A stretch of DNA of 64,000 nucleotides from Sitta carolinensis (Eukaryota; Chordata; Aves; Passeriformes; Sittidae): positions 11,767,234 to 11,831,233 of the forward strand of contig JAVUNC010000019.1 in the NCBI GenBank assembly GCA_032173965.1, read 5' to 3'. The notes under the pieces were generated by a model. The model did not search any database. It had not been told where the DNA came from and worked only from the letters and a program-made list of their open reading frames with translations. Made by a program: the position numbers and the translations under genes. Below, piece after piece: positions 1 through 11,584 of this stretch. Each line of letters opens with the position of its first letter. The stretch's first letter is position 1.

Positions 1-3000
1 ACAGGACTGTGGTACAGAATAGGCAGAAGGATGCTGCTTTCTCTACCCAAAAGCAGATTTGAGTGAATCTGAGCACTTGGGATCCAAGCACAGTTGTCTC
101 CCTCAGGAGGAAAAATTGGTAGTAACAGCCTGAAAGGGTTCTGTGTGCTTTTAAGAAGCCAAGAGAGTATTACATAGGCACACAGGGATTTCTTTTGCTC
201 AGGTAGCTGAGTAGCAGACAAATGTATCCTACTTTTCAGCTGTTTCTGATTGTTTCTGTTTCTGATTTGTGTTTCTCAAACAAATACCCCCAAACCTCTA
301 TTTATTGTTGGAGAGGAGCTGTGGTTTGTCAGGTCCTGGACCTGACATCCCTTGATTTTGAAGGACTGATCAAAATCAGAGACACAGGCAGCTCAGGCTC
401 CTCAGATTTCAAGCCATGTTCACATGTGCTGATATTTTTCCCTCCTAATTGAGGTTTTAAAAAGAAAAAAAAAGTGGAAACAGGTTGACAAACATTGGGC
501 CTGTTGCTGTCTTGGGATCAGGTGATCCCAACCTTCAGCAAAACACAAGCCTGCATTATAGAGTACTTGGGATGCCCTCCTGGGGCAAAAAGGGTGACAA
601 ACTTCTTCATTCCCAATCAGGTGATCCCTTAGTAAAACCACAGTGGTATCCATACCTAGGCACACTGCTCTTTCCTTTTTTTTGTATAAAGGGGTACAGA
701 AATTCCCCAAGCTGAGGAGCCTCCCACTTCAGTTAGCCATGCTTCATCCAAGTCTTTGCTGCATGAGCTTGACCAGGTTGCACAAGAGGTGTCCATGCAG
801 AGTCAGGGCTGTGTGGGGCCAGGGAGCTCCTTGCAAGATCTTGTAGGATCCGTCTGAGCTGGGAGCAATGGGAATGGCAGTGGTGACAGGAGGGAAAGTC
901 ATGCAAGTGGCTTGTGTGATGCTGAGGAGGGGTGGCTGGCACTGCGAGCTGAGGATGCTGGTCCAGTTGGTCACTGCAGTTGGTAGATGCCCATCAGCAA
1001 ATGCACATTTTTTTTCCTGAGGGAATCAGGGTTCTCTCTGCTTCCCCCCTCCCCTGCTTTTTAGGGGGAAAAGTTGACAGTTTGAAGTCACAATTGAAAA
1101 TACAAGAGGAATATCTGTCAGTGTAACAGCCCTGAAGTACATCACCAAATTCTATGTTCTGCACCCTGGTTTTAAAGGTACTCAGAGGTCAGGACTTGTG
1201 AATTGCATCACCCTTGGAAAAGAGGTCTCCACCCTGAGAATCTGCTGTATTCTCTGTGTAATGTGAACGAGTGACTGAGTCATTGAAGCTTTGATTTTAT
1301 TTTCTTGGTTTTTTTCTTTTAGTAACTTGTTGGGGGTTTTTTTAATTGGAGGTTTCTGTTCCCATGCCTGCCAAGGTCAAAATCTGTGATCCAGCAAGTA
1401 GATAAATAATTGGTGTGATGTAACTGCAAATAAAACAACGTTCAGTACTGAGAAATGTGAGCATCAAAAACCTCTAAGTAGGCAGCAAGCAATCTCTTAA
1501 AAATAGCTAATCTAAAAATAAAAGATTAGGGAGGGAGCACTCAGAAGAGCAGTTAAGGAGCTTACATTGGAGACTAAGAACAGCTCTCTATCTGCAAAGT
1601 GTCTTTGCCTTTAGGCAATAAATAAGCCTTAGGCCAGAGGCAGGGTCTCTTCTGTTTCTGCTCACTTTCAGGGCTTAAGGCAGTCTTAGTCTGATGCTTT
1701 CATCCAAGGAATTCAAGGCTGACTTCAGCTGACTCAGGAACACAGTGTATGAAATCGTGCTCCAGCAGGGCAGAGGTCTTGTGAGGCTCTCCTGCCTCAG
1801 TGCAAGCCTAAGGCTTCTGTTCTTCTCCAGAGCTGTGTGAGCACTGGGAATGGGGAAGCAGGCTGAGCTGCAGCACTGCCAACCCTGGAAGCTTCCTAAT
1901 CCTAAAGGATGGACTCTCCATACTTGTGGGAGATCATGGATAAATTCAACTAGGACACCAGCAGCAGCAGCCTAAAGCCAGCAACAAGGCTACCATGTCT
2001 TCAAACAAAAAACATTTTTTGTTTAAACCTTCCAGTAGTAGTGGGGGCTTTTGGAACTGTGTAGAGTGAAGTGGGAGGCAAGAATGACAGTTTGCTGTTC
2101 CTTCTGAGGCACTCACATAAATTCATTGCACAACAGCGTGTTCTCAGTGTTGGTGACTCTGGATTAGGGCAGCTCATGTGGATACTCAAAGTCCAGCTGA
2201 AGACTGACCAGACTGAGGGAAAGATTGGTTTATGCATTAGAACTTCACTCTGTCAGGTTTAGCTTTGTCCCCCTCTTGATCTCTACCCTGGGGGACAATT
2301 TCCATTGTGCTTCTACTCTGCTGACAGCTCAGAAAAGGGAAGCCCAAACCCACTCTCTCACTGCTGATAGCCCTAAGCAGTAAAGAGAAACTTTTTTTTT
2401 CTGGTATTACTGCCAGGCCTTCCAGAGAAATGAGCAGGACTTCGTGAGCATTTCACAGCTCAGGAAAAAGTCCTGTCTTGTCCTGCCCTGCCGTGCCTTG
2501 CCCTGCTGTGCTCTGCCCTGCTGTGCCCTGCCCAGGTGGATTGCTGGAGAATAGCTGGAAGCCACCAACTCTCTGAGCATATTCTTGCCACTTTACATGC
2601 ACAGCGTCTCTGCAGTTACAGCTCAGCAGGGTCCTTCCCGTGTAGAAGCACTGACACATCCCTGACTATGGGTGGGCTTTTGACTTGCACAGAATGAGGG
2701 GGTTAAAGGTAGACATGCATTGAACAAACCTCATAGAGGGCCAGACTTTACCCAGAAATCATAGGAAAATGTGTAACTACACAAAAAAAAAAAAAAACAA
2801 CACCAAAAGCCCCAAAGTACCCCACCACAATATACGGGCAGGTAATAAGATTGTCGTCTCAAACCAAGAAATGCAGAATGGGATCAGAATAGAGCCTCCC
2901 TTTTAAGTTATAAAGATGCTCTCCTAGAATTGGTGGGTGAAATTAATACCAAAGCCATTGTTAAGTCTGTGTCCTCTGAGTGGAAACTCAAACTCAAAGT

Positions 3001-6000
3001 AAAATTACGTGCTCACAACTGCAAAAACTACTCAGAAGTTCTCTGAAACAACAGAGCTGCTGAGGGAGCAGATAATGCTATGTGGGAGCAGAGGGTGATT
3101 TCCTTGGGCACTCTACAATCTGTGCCCTTCAGTTTCACTATTCGTCATCACCAACCTGACACCAGCCTTTCAGATGACAGACCTGACTCTTTACTTTGAT
3201 CTGGTTTCTAGGAAAAACAAGGTCAATGTGGACGTGCTTATCTCAGGTTACTTTTGAACTCTTCGATCCAGTCTAACAGATTGTTAGGTAATGAGCTCAG
3301 AGCTGCTGGTAACAAAAGCCTGCTACTGGACAGGGAAGACACCCTAGCAGTGTAGAATGCCAAGAAGAAAGTGAGCTCAGCTCCTAAACACGGGAGGTCT
3401 TCCAGTGGAGAGAAGTGCATAATTACTGCAATTGACACTTCTTGTTGTACCTCCATGCTATATCAGGTGCTGGAAGATCCAGGCAAGAAGCCAGACTGTG
3501 ACTGTTCTCCTGTGACTGTTTACTTCAAGTGAGGCTGGAAGCATCTTTTGGAAATTCCCTGAAGGCTCAACAGCATGAGAACATGACAAATCTTTGGTGG
3601 GTATTTATGTGTGTACAGACAGATGAAGGTCCAGCTGTAACAATTTCCATCCAGATCCCAGGAATACAAGAACTGGAAACTCAGACACATGCTTCCTGCC
3701 AGAATTAAAGGAGTCCTGGCTGCTGTGTACAGTGACTAAGAAGCTGAAGAGATCATTTGCTTCAAGAGCTGTTGATCATTTCCTTCAAGAGTGCAAGGGA
3801 TAAACAGCAGAGGATAAACCAGTGGTTAAAGGGTGATTCTGCCCCAAAGGGAGACTGAGACATGAGCTTAGGAAGTCCAAATATCTCTGCTTTACATGCA
3901 TTGCCATGGGCAGCAGCTGTGTCACAGCCAGGCAGAATGATTGGGATGAACTAAGCTCCTGGACAGCAGGAATGCAAGGGTGTGGGTGTGGGGGCTTAAA
4001 TAGGAATGCGGTGAAAGAGAAGAAGTCTGGCAGAATGAAACAGGATGCTAGTTAAGGGAGACCCAAGTTGGGCTTAGGTGCATCTTGAGAGCTAAGTTAC
4101 AGTGTGCTTCATGCCTACTCCTGAGTCACGTAATGCTTTTGTTTTATTTTAGTGAACTGTGATGCAGAAGAGAGGAAATGAGGCCCCACAGAGCCCTACA
4201 TCAGCATCCACAGTGCTAAAATCTTGTAGAGAACAAGAAAAATAATGTTAGGTCCTAAAAAACTTTCATTCAAAGTGGGTTCAAGCAGCAGCAGATGCCA
4301 AAGAGGTAGACCAAAAAAGAGGGGAGGTAATATCACTCAGAGCACTGGACGGCGTGTTTCTGCACCCATTCTAGCAGGGGATCTCAAAGAAGAGAGGTGA
4401 GATTTGGTGCAGAATTGTAAGGAGAAAAAAATCCTACTCTTGCTTGTACTGAAATATCCCCAACATTCACATTGTCAAACTTTGGCTGCAGTAAACCACT
4501 TTTTGAAGAGTAAACCACTTTCTCCTGGAATCACAAAATTCTAAGACCTAATATTAATACTCGAACAGGCTATCGTGATTGCATGTTTAGGTTAGAAGTG
4601 ACGCCTTAAAAAGTCCCCAGAAAAAGACACCAGAAAAAGCAGGTCACAGCCACAACAAGGGATTCATAAAAAAAAAGAATAAAAATAGGAGTCAATTTAC
4701 TGGCACTGGCACAGCAGAAAATAACATTTGGTCTTTGAAACTTCCTGTACCTTGGGGTGTTGACTGCAGCAAGCAAAAGGCTTAAATCTCTTGTTACTGA
4801 AGGAGGAAGCAAAAAGCATTACTTGTCTTATGGCCAGGGAAGAGAAGGCCATGAATGTTTTTGATTGCCTGGCTGACCCACTTTTCGTAATGTGCTCGCT
4901 GCTCATAAACTTCACCTGTCTCGAAGAGAAGCGCTGTTACCAGAATAGAGCTTTTGAGGTTGGAGGAACTTGGGAGAACTCAGCCTGCTTGACTGTGGCT
5001 GAGAAAGACAGATTAGTTTGTAAGTTAGTAAGATACGTAAAACAGCTTACATGTTAACCCTAGAGTTAACCAGGAACCGGAGTCAGCAATCAGTTCTCTG
5101 TGATAGCTCAGTCCAAACTCTGAAAGGCATTAGCCCTGCAGTTATCACTGCTTGGAGAGAGTAATGACCAGGAGGGGTATTTCAGTATCAGTGGAACTGA
5201 CCCTTCAGAGAGAGGTTTGCTGGTTTGAGTGATTGCCTTTCTTGTGGCAGAACATGAAACATACAACGTCTTTTTACAATGGGCCTGAAAACTTTGGCAA
5301 ATTTGGAGGGACTGTAATACTCTTCATGTGATCAACTAACACAGATAGATAAATCAATGATTTTTAGTGTAACCAACCTCTTTTTTCCCCCAGGTAAGCA
5401 AGTATATTCCCACAAGTGCCCTAACCCTGGTCTGGCCTTGACAGGAATCAGGATGGATAATACAGCTTTTAGTGTGTTTTGCCTCTGCAGCTGAGCTGCA
5501 CTTTCTATGTTGTACTGTGGCGTGCACACAAAGGACGTAGCTCTAGGTGAAGGAATAAAGATCATGCAAAAAGTTACTTGGGAATGCCAGGTGTCTTACA
5601 TTTTATGGGAGAGTGGAGTGATGAAAAAGAGCTTTTCTAACAGCCTTCCTCAGCTTTTTGCTACTTGAAGCGTTGTCAACAAAACTCACTGGTTTGGAAG
5701 GAGAGATGAGTTGCCACTTGCTGCTTCTCATCTCGTGGGTTTGGAGAGCCGTTTCTCACTCACACTGGCCTGAAGCCTATAAACATTTATTCCTGGGGTA
5801 ACTGCAAGAGGATTTTCCAGAGCAAACGCCACTAAAACACTGTCTGCAGTGCTTGGGGAAAGCTTCAGAATGGAAACTACGATGGAGCCTGATACTCCAT
5901 CTGTTTTAGTAACTGTCTCGAGCTGAGAAGTAAAATGCATGCAATTAATAAATTTAAATTTACTAATTTTTTTCTTGCTTGTAGTTCTGAGAACAAAGGA

Positions 6001-7450
6001 CAAGTTCATGATGAGGAGTGAACTCAAAACACTGAAGTATAGACTACAATCTTTGTAAATTCAACAGTGTAAGAATCAGCCTTGTTCATGTTTCCTTAGC
6101 ATCCCTTCAGCCCACTTCCTGGATTAGCTTCTATTCAATCAGCTGTTACTCTGATTTGAGGTATTAAATTAACTTTGAGCTATTGTGTAAGAAAGAAGGA
6201 AGTAGGCAGGTTGCCCTGCAGTATGACAGTGGGAAAGGACTGAAAAAACATGAACGTGCAAGTTCTGCTGTTTGTGAAGACTTTTTCTTCATGTTCTGTA
6301 TTAAGTGTTTAAGATGGTTAGTTGGCACGTACACATTATCTTCAATGACATAGAACTGTACAGCTTGTACAATCTGGCCCTGAGACTGTCAGCACTGAAA
6401 AATCTCATTGTGACAGAGCTGCAATAGTCAGAAAATGCATTTCCTTTTCCCCAGTTGACTCTCAGTAGTCTGATCTTTTGTAAATGTCAAGTGTGGGGTT
6501 TAATTCTGGACTTCCTGCCTCTCACACACCTTCTATTTTAACCAGCTTCAGACACAACTGCTGGTGTAGTTTTATCGTGTGCTAACAAGAAGATGCTGAT
6601 AAAAGGGAGCGTAGTACACACTTAGAGACTTGCCCTAAATACTACAGGCAAAATTAATCTTTTTGCTGATAACAATAAATAAAGATTACAATGTGTAGAC
6701 TACAATGGTGGGGGGTGCCAGCACTGCAGGACCTCCTTATTCTGGTGAGGGAGAGGAGGGAAATGAAGTTCAGAGATTTGGCTGCCCACCCAGTATGACA
6801 AATAGAAACCGGTAAGCTGCGTATGCTTGTAAATAAGTACTACAGCTTCCTTGGCAGTTCTGTTTGCTGGAGCTCTTTGCTTTTCCACGAGCCAGCATTG
6901 TTCCCCACTGCCAGAGCTTTTCTAGTGGAAGAGACCTGGCATGATCCAATGGGGTGAAATCAGAGAGATGGCTGTTTTCTGGATGCTGTAATATTGCATG
7001 TGCTCCCAGAACTAAATAAAGCAGATCTGCTGATGTTTTGCATTCCACAGCTCAGCTCCAGCAACAATCCCTGCAAGGAAATGAAGGGCTGGGGTGCTGC
7101 TTCCCAGGTCACAGAACACCATACCAGAGAGGGACTGGTAGTTCTTGGGGACGGATATGTCTGGCAAGAGGTAGCCTAGCACTAGAGCAGACTCCAGGGT
7201 TAGTTACAGCTCAGGGTGTAGGTAGGTTTGTATCTCCAGTTGTGCAGTGACCCCAAATGCCCAAGCCTGGCTCGAGAGATTGTAAGGGCGAGGCAGAGTC
7301 ACTGCTGTGCCTGAAACAGTTCCGAAGACTCTCCCGGTGGAGACCTTTCCCAGCTCAAGCCAGCTCACCTGCAAGAAAAACAAGGCCCCCTTGGCAGCCA
7401 CGGGATTTCAAAATTATTTTCTTCCTTTTAGTGACTTCCTCCTAAACACA
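1..7450. other. Non-coding flank upstream of SHLD1
   Basis: No open frame here looks like a real exon: all are short, unrelated to known proteins that I recognise, and lack paired splice signals. By known synteny the next gene to the left should be GPCPD1 on the opposite strand, but I do not see its starch-binding-domain or phosphodiesterase exons on the minus strand. Contents worth naming are a short tandem array near 2.48 kb, a run of 15 A near 2.78 kb, and a weak CR1-like 3' end near 4.53 kb. The rest looks like ordinary intergenic sequence. Confidence 0.6.
2471..2535. repeat. Short G/C-rich tandem array (CCTGC/CTGTG units)
   Basis: Directly visible: about 65 bases of imperfect 5-base units such as CCTGC, CTGTG and CTTGC, combining to a period of about 10-15 bases. 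On the minus strand it translates to a five-residue Gly-Gln-x-Thr-Ala repeat. That reflects the array and does not indicate a protein. Confidence 0.75.
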
Positions 7451-7479
7451 TTAGTTTGCCCTCAGTAACTCTGAAGTCC

Positions 7480-8830
7480 AAAGGCTCTTGGAAAAAACTC
7501 GCAGCTCCTTCGCAGTCCCTCTCACAGCACGCGTGCCAAAGAGCCCAGCCAGCTCTCCCCGCGCAGGTCGGCCGGCAGCTTTCCCTCCGACAGGGCGGGT
7601 CCCTGACCTCTGCCCTGGGATGTCTGGCTGTGCCGTGCACTACGTTCTCCTTGCTGGAGAAGAATCCAGCATGTGTTCGCGGCACTCCCTGCAGCCCTGG
7701 TAAAGAGAGGGTCCGGATGTCTGTGTCGGTCCTTGTCACCAGGCCTGTTGTGGCTGTGGCAGCACGCACCGATCGTGCCAGGTGCCGAAGCGATGGCATG
7801 CCCCAGAGTGTGGTTTGTATCCTGCTGCTCAGCAGGGTTTGCCAAGCTTCCACTTCGCCGCCTGTGGAAACTCCTCGGTGGGAGCACATGGACGTCTCCG
7901 GTGCGCTTCTCCCCCATGAGCTCCGTAGGCCCTCGGAGGAAGGCTGGCAGCTGATGTTCCGCGTGGGAATTGTGTTTTTGGTTTTTTTTCTCGGCCCGCG
8001 CTCTGATATTTGCACCCTGCAGCCCCATGCTCGCCCCTGCTCAAGGCTTGGCCAGGCTGCACCTTTGCAGGGCGGCCGTGAAAAGCGACCAAGCGCTGAG
8101 CAGCCCGAGACAGCAGCCGGTGTGCCAGCTCGCCGAACCCCCTCCCCGCTGAATCCAGAGAGATAAATCCGAGCTAAACGTGTTTTGAGAAAAACCTGGC
8201 TGGGAACATTTTGAACTCCTCCCGCCCCTTTCCCCCGCAGCCCCGCGGGGCGGGCCCGGGGGCTGCGCAGCCGCTCTGGGCGGCTCACGGGGGGAGCGCT
8301 GCCGCTGTCCGCCTCCGCTGCAGCGCTGGCCCTCCTAGCCCGGCAGAGCCGCGCTCCGGGCCCTCCGGTCACGCCTGCCCCAGTCGTGAGGCTTCTGCCC
8401 GCTTCCCCTCGTCTTTCGGCGGCCTCAAGGCGAGAGGGCCCTCGCGGGGCCGGCAGCGGCGTGGCGGGCCCGAGGCGCGGCTGTGCGAGCGCCGCCCGGC
8501 CCGCGGCAGCCCCGCCGCTCCCCGTGTTTCCGCTCCCTCCTGGCCCGAGCTCTGGCTGCCCTTGCGCTGCTGCAGAGGCATTTCCCCTCAGGAGGCGGCG
8601 GGGTGGGCGCTGCAGCCGTGGCCGGGCCGCGGGAGCTCCGGCTCGGGCCCGCACCGTTCTCCTGGCTCGCACCGTGCCCTCGGTCACTCTTGCGCTTCAC
8701 TGCTAAGGGCGTGGGTTTTGAAATAACCCGTGAATATTGCCTGCAGGAAAAGGGGAAAGAAGCGAGGCCGGGAGGAAGAGAAGCCCCTCACCTGCGGAGC
8801 AGGTCAGCTGGTAAGGCCCGTGCCTCACAC
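7480..8830. promoter_or_regulatory. SHLD1: CpG island, probable SHLD1 promoter and first exon
   Basis: GC content and CpG density rise sharply from about 7.48 kb, peak at 8.21-8.70 kb, then fall off at about 8.83 kb. GC-box motifs are visible, for example CCCGCCCC at 8221-8227 and GGGGCGGG at 8247-8254. It lies 2.6-3.9 kb upstream of the first SHLD1 coding exon, which has its own splice acceptor and therefore needs an upstream untranslated exon. A possible donor for that exon is the GGTAAGG at about 8812, but I cannot fix the transcription start or the exon limits. Long open frames here on both strands (for example 7428-8687 minus) are by-products of high GC content. A bidirectional promoter is possible but not shown. 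Confidence 0.7.
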
Positions 8831-11417
8831 CCTCCTGTATCCATCGCATTCTGCAGCAATGCTGCCAGCCAGGGAAGCCTGTGCAGGACAGGCCTTTGGT
8901 ATATTCCTGGTACTATGCAGTGCCACCAGGTGAAGGTGGCCTGGAAAAAACATCCAGTTTCTGCCTGAAAGTATGCCTGTTGTGGTTACTCACTGAAAAT
9001 AATGGAGGTAATTGCAAAAGAAACAGTATTTGGGTTTTGTGGCCCTCTTAACACTTGTTTCCTGGTTGAGGTTTGACAGAACAGGCTGTTGACATCAGGA
9101 CACCCACCACTAGATAAACCTGTTGGGAAATACCTGCCCTCTACAGCAGGGAAGGAAGGTTGCCAGCTATTACTTGCTTCTGTGCTTGGGTTTTGAATAA
9201 ACAGCCCATCTGGCAGCTTCTTGTAAAGAAAATTTTGCTTTCTAGGATGTACCTCCCTTTCCTGGAGGTCACCACTGCTGTCAGAAGGTCCAAGGGCATA
9301 TCTAGCTGTGGTCTTTCTGATTCCTAGAAAAAACTTTTCCTCTGTACCAGACCCAACAAACAGTGGTATATGGGATGACTGGCTGTTGACATTGGCTAGC
9401 ATATGCACTTTGAAAGGTCACCCTGTCCATCTGCCAGATCAGCTGGTACAAAGCATCTAGCTGACCTGTTTGTTTCATTCCAGCAGTCTGGGTTGACAAA
9501 CCATGAAGGAAGAATAAGGGAATCCTGAGCAGCAACAGCCTCTTTGCTCCTGGACTTTATCCAAAGGGACTGTTTGCACATTAGTGCTCTCTCTTACCAG
9601 GTATGACACAGAGGAAATAATTAATTTCTTTTATTAGAAGAAGGCCCAGGGCTGAGCCTTTTCTCACAAGCACCGTGAGTTGTGGTCTCACCATCAGTTT
9701 TGGGGGTAGGACTAGAGGGAGCTAATCCAGAGAAAAAACATTTTTTTTTAAAGCTGCTTTGTTTTATCTAAGCCTGATCAAAACATGGTTGCACATGTTG
9801 TTAGTCCTGTTGTGGCAAGACAAGGAAGGGGAGCAGCCCAGGCATCTGGCAGAGACATCCGAGGCTGCTGCAGCTCCCATCAGTGTGCTGTGATAATCAC
9901 ACCAGCAGCTGCTGTTGGTGTAATTAGCCATTTGCCCTTGCAGGGATAGAATTCATTGGGGTAGTGGTGTGTGTTTTTGGGGTTTTCCAGACCAATGAAG
10001 GGAATAGTATTTTAGAGAACTAAACTACCTATTCTACTTAAAAGTAACACACATCATAAACACAATATTTGAGGAAAGTTTTTCCATCTCTGTATTCTTT
10101 ATGCACAGATCAAATATATTTTGGTGCATGAAGAGCAATAAAGGAGAGGTTTCCTTCTGTTGGAGGAAGATGATTGTGTACTTTGTTTTGTTTTTAGCCT
10201 TCCACTGCCTTTTTCCTGGAATCTTTCTGTGAGTGTGCAGACCTTTTCCCTCCAAGGCAAGGCAGCTGCTCTTCTCTGGTATCACAGCCATCATCACCCC
10301 TCTCTTCATTAGTGAGTTGGCCAGCATTTTGCAAAAATCAGAGGTGTATCTTAGCTAAAAGTTTGCTCAGCAGAGAAGCACCTAAGGAATTACATTTTTT
10401 TTTTTTTTAAATCTGCTTGTGGGTATTTATTTTTTATTACTAATGCATTCTGGGGATTTCCTTGCCCACTGTGGCTGTCACATTCCTTACTGATAATACC
10501 CCCAAGACAAGAATTTGTTGTCTTCATTTTATAGAAAAGAAGATAAATGTGAGCCTGCAGGGTCACAGGCCATTGCCTGACCACCAGATCTTGTTCCTCT
10601 GTCTTGCCACTCTTACCCTACCAAGTTTTTCTTATTTCCCTGTTCTTCTGCCCCAGACACTCGTGTGACTGTTCTTGGAGCTGCTGCACTGGAACACTTT
10701 AGATCCACCCTCTCCAAAAGCTGCCCATTCACTGTAACCCTTGGTGTGGAGCGGGATGACACCAGCCCTGTCTTGCTCTCCATCCATCTGTGTGTTCTTT
10801 CCCTCTGTAGTGGTAGACTGGTTGAGGAAGCTTGATAAAAAGGTGTTGGGATGAGGGGATGCTTCAGCCAAAGCTTTCCAAAGTGTTGTGCACTGATTAT
10901 GTAACACAACTGCCCTGGTGTGTCCATGCCAGGAAGTCTTTGTCATCCCTGTGAGATTCAGACTACCAAGTTTTAAGATGCTTTTTCTTGCTTCTAGTGA
11001 ACATAAGCCAGGAGGGATGGGTTTAACCTGAGACTTGTAGCAGCATCAGTGGAAAGGGACCCTGTAGAACATGTTTCCTTTTAAATGGCACACAGAGGAT
11101 ACCCTACAGGGAATATGTTCCATGGCTTCCTAGTTTTGGAGCCTGAGGCTGTACTTTTGGGAAGCTTCTAGGAAGGCCAGATTTATTGTGGTCTCCTAGT
11201 TAACCTACTTAAGGCTGAGGGCTGTTATCTATGGGGCTTGCTGTTGTTCCTTCTTTACATCTTTAAACTTGTTTTTATTCTCCTAATTGAAGTATGATTT
11301 TACTAGAACAGCTCCTGTCATCTCATAAAGCAGTACAAAAATGCAGATCATTTGTGTTGACTTCTGCTTAGATTTTCATGCTCTAAAAACCCATCTGAGT
11401 CTCATTTCTGTCTGCAG
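8831..11417 (+). other. SHLD1: SHLD1 intron 1 (inferred)
   Basis: This interval lies between the CpG island and the first coding exon and contains no supported exon. It ends in a pyrimidine-rich stretch and a CAG acceptor. A short block at about 9895-9945 combines an E-box-like CAGCAGCTGCTG with TAATTAGCC and may be regulatory. Otherwise I see nothing distinctive. Confidence 0.5.
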
Positions 11418-11584
11418 TAGGACCATGGAAGAAAAGGAGACGTCACCGAGTCACGCCTCAGAGAGCAGCATATTGGACCTCCCCTCTGTTTGTGACCTAG
11501 CAGAGCACTTTCTGCTTCCACACAGCTCTGAAAACAGCGAAGAGCTTTATTCTTCTGGGGATATTTTTCCCTCTCCACCCACAG
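11418..11584 (+). CDS. SHLD1: SHLD1 first coding exon
   Basis: The exon follows a CAG acceptor ending at 11417, with a second TAG acceptor three bases later at 11418-11420 (tandem-acceptor arrangement). Either choice only alters the 5' UTR. The ATG is at 11425. It encodes residues 1-53 plus the first base of Gly54 and ends at ACAG|GTAACA. The frame stays open upstream to an ATG at 11341, but that lies inside the intron across the acceptor, so I reject it as the start. Confidence 0.88.

Noticed and set aside
4520..4600. Sequence resembling a decayed CR1 3' end (AATCACAAAATTCTAAGACC)
   Set aside because: Similarity covers too few bases to call; it may be a very old copy.
1..7450. Search for GPCPD1 coding exons expected from synteny
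   Set aside because: No minus-strand frame resembles its starch-binding or phosphodiesterase domains.
7428..8687. 419-codon minus-strand open frame, with long overlapping + strand frames
   Set aside because: Lies in a CpG island where stop codons are rare. The translation is Arg/Ala/Gly/Pro-rich with no domain, and both strands are open at once, which points to composition.
11341..11424. Upstream in-frame ATG extending SHLD1 by 28 residues
   Set aside because: The extension crosses the intron 1 acceptor (CAG at 11415-11417), so it is intronic; the ATG at 11425 has the better context and matches the family N-terminus.
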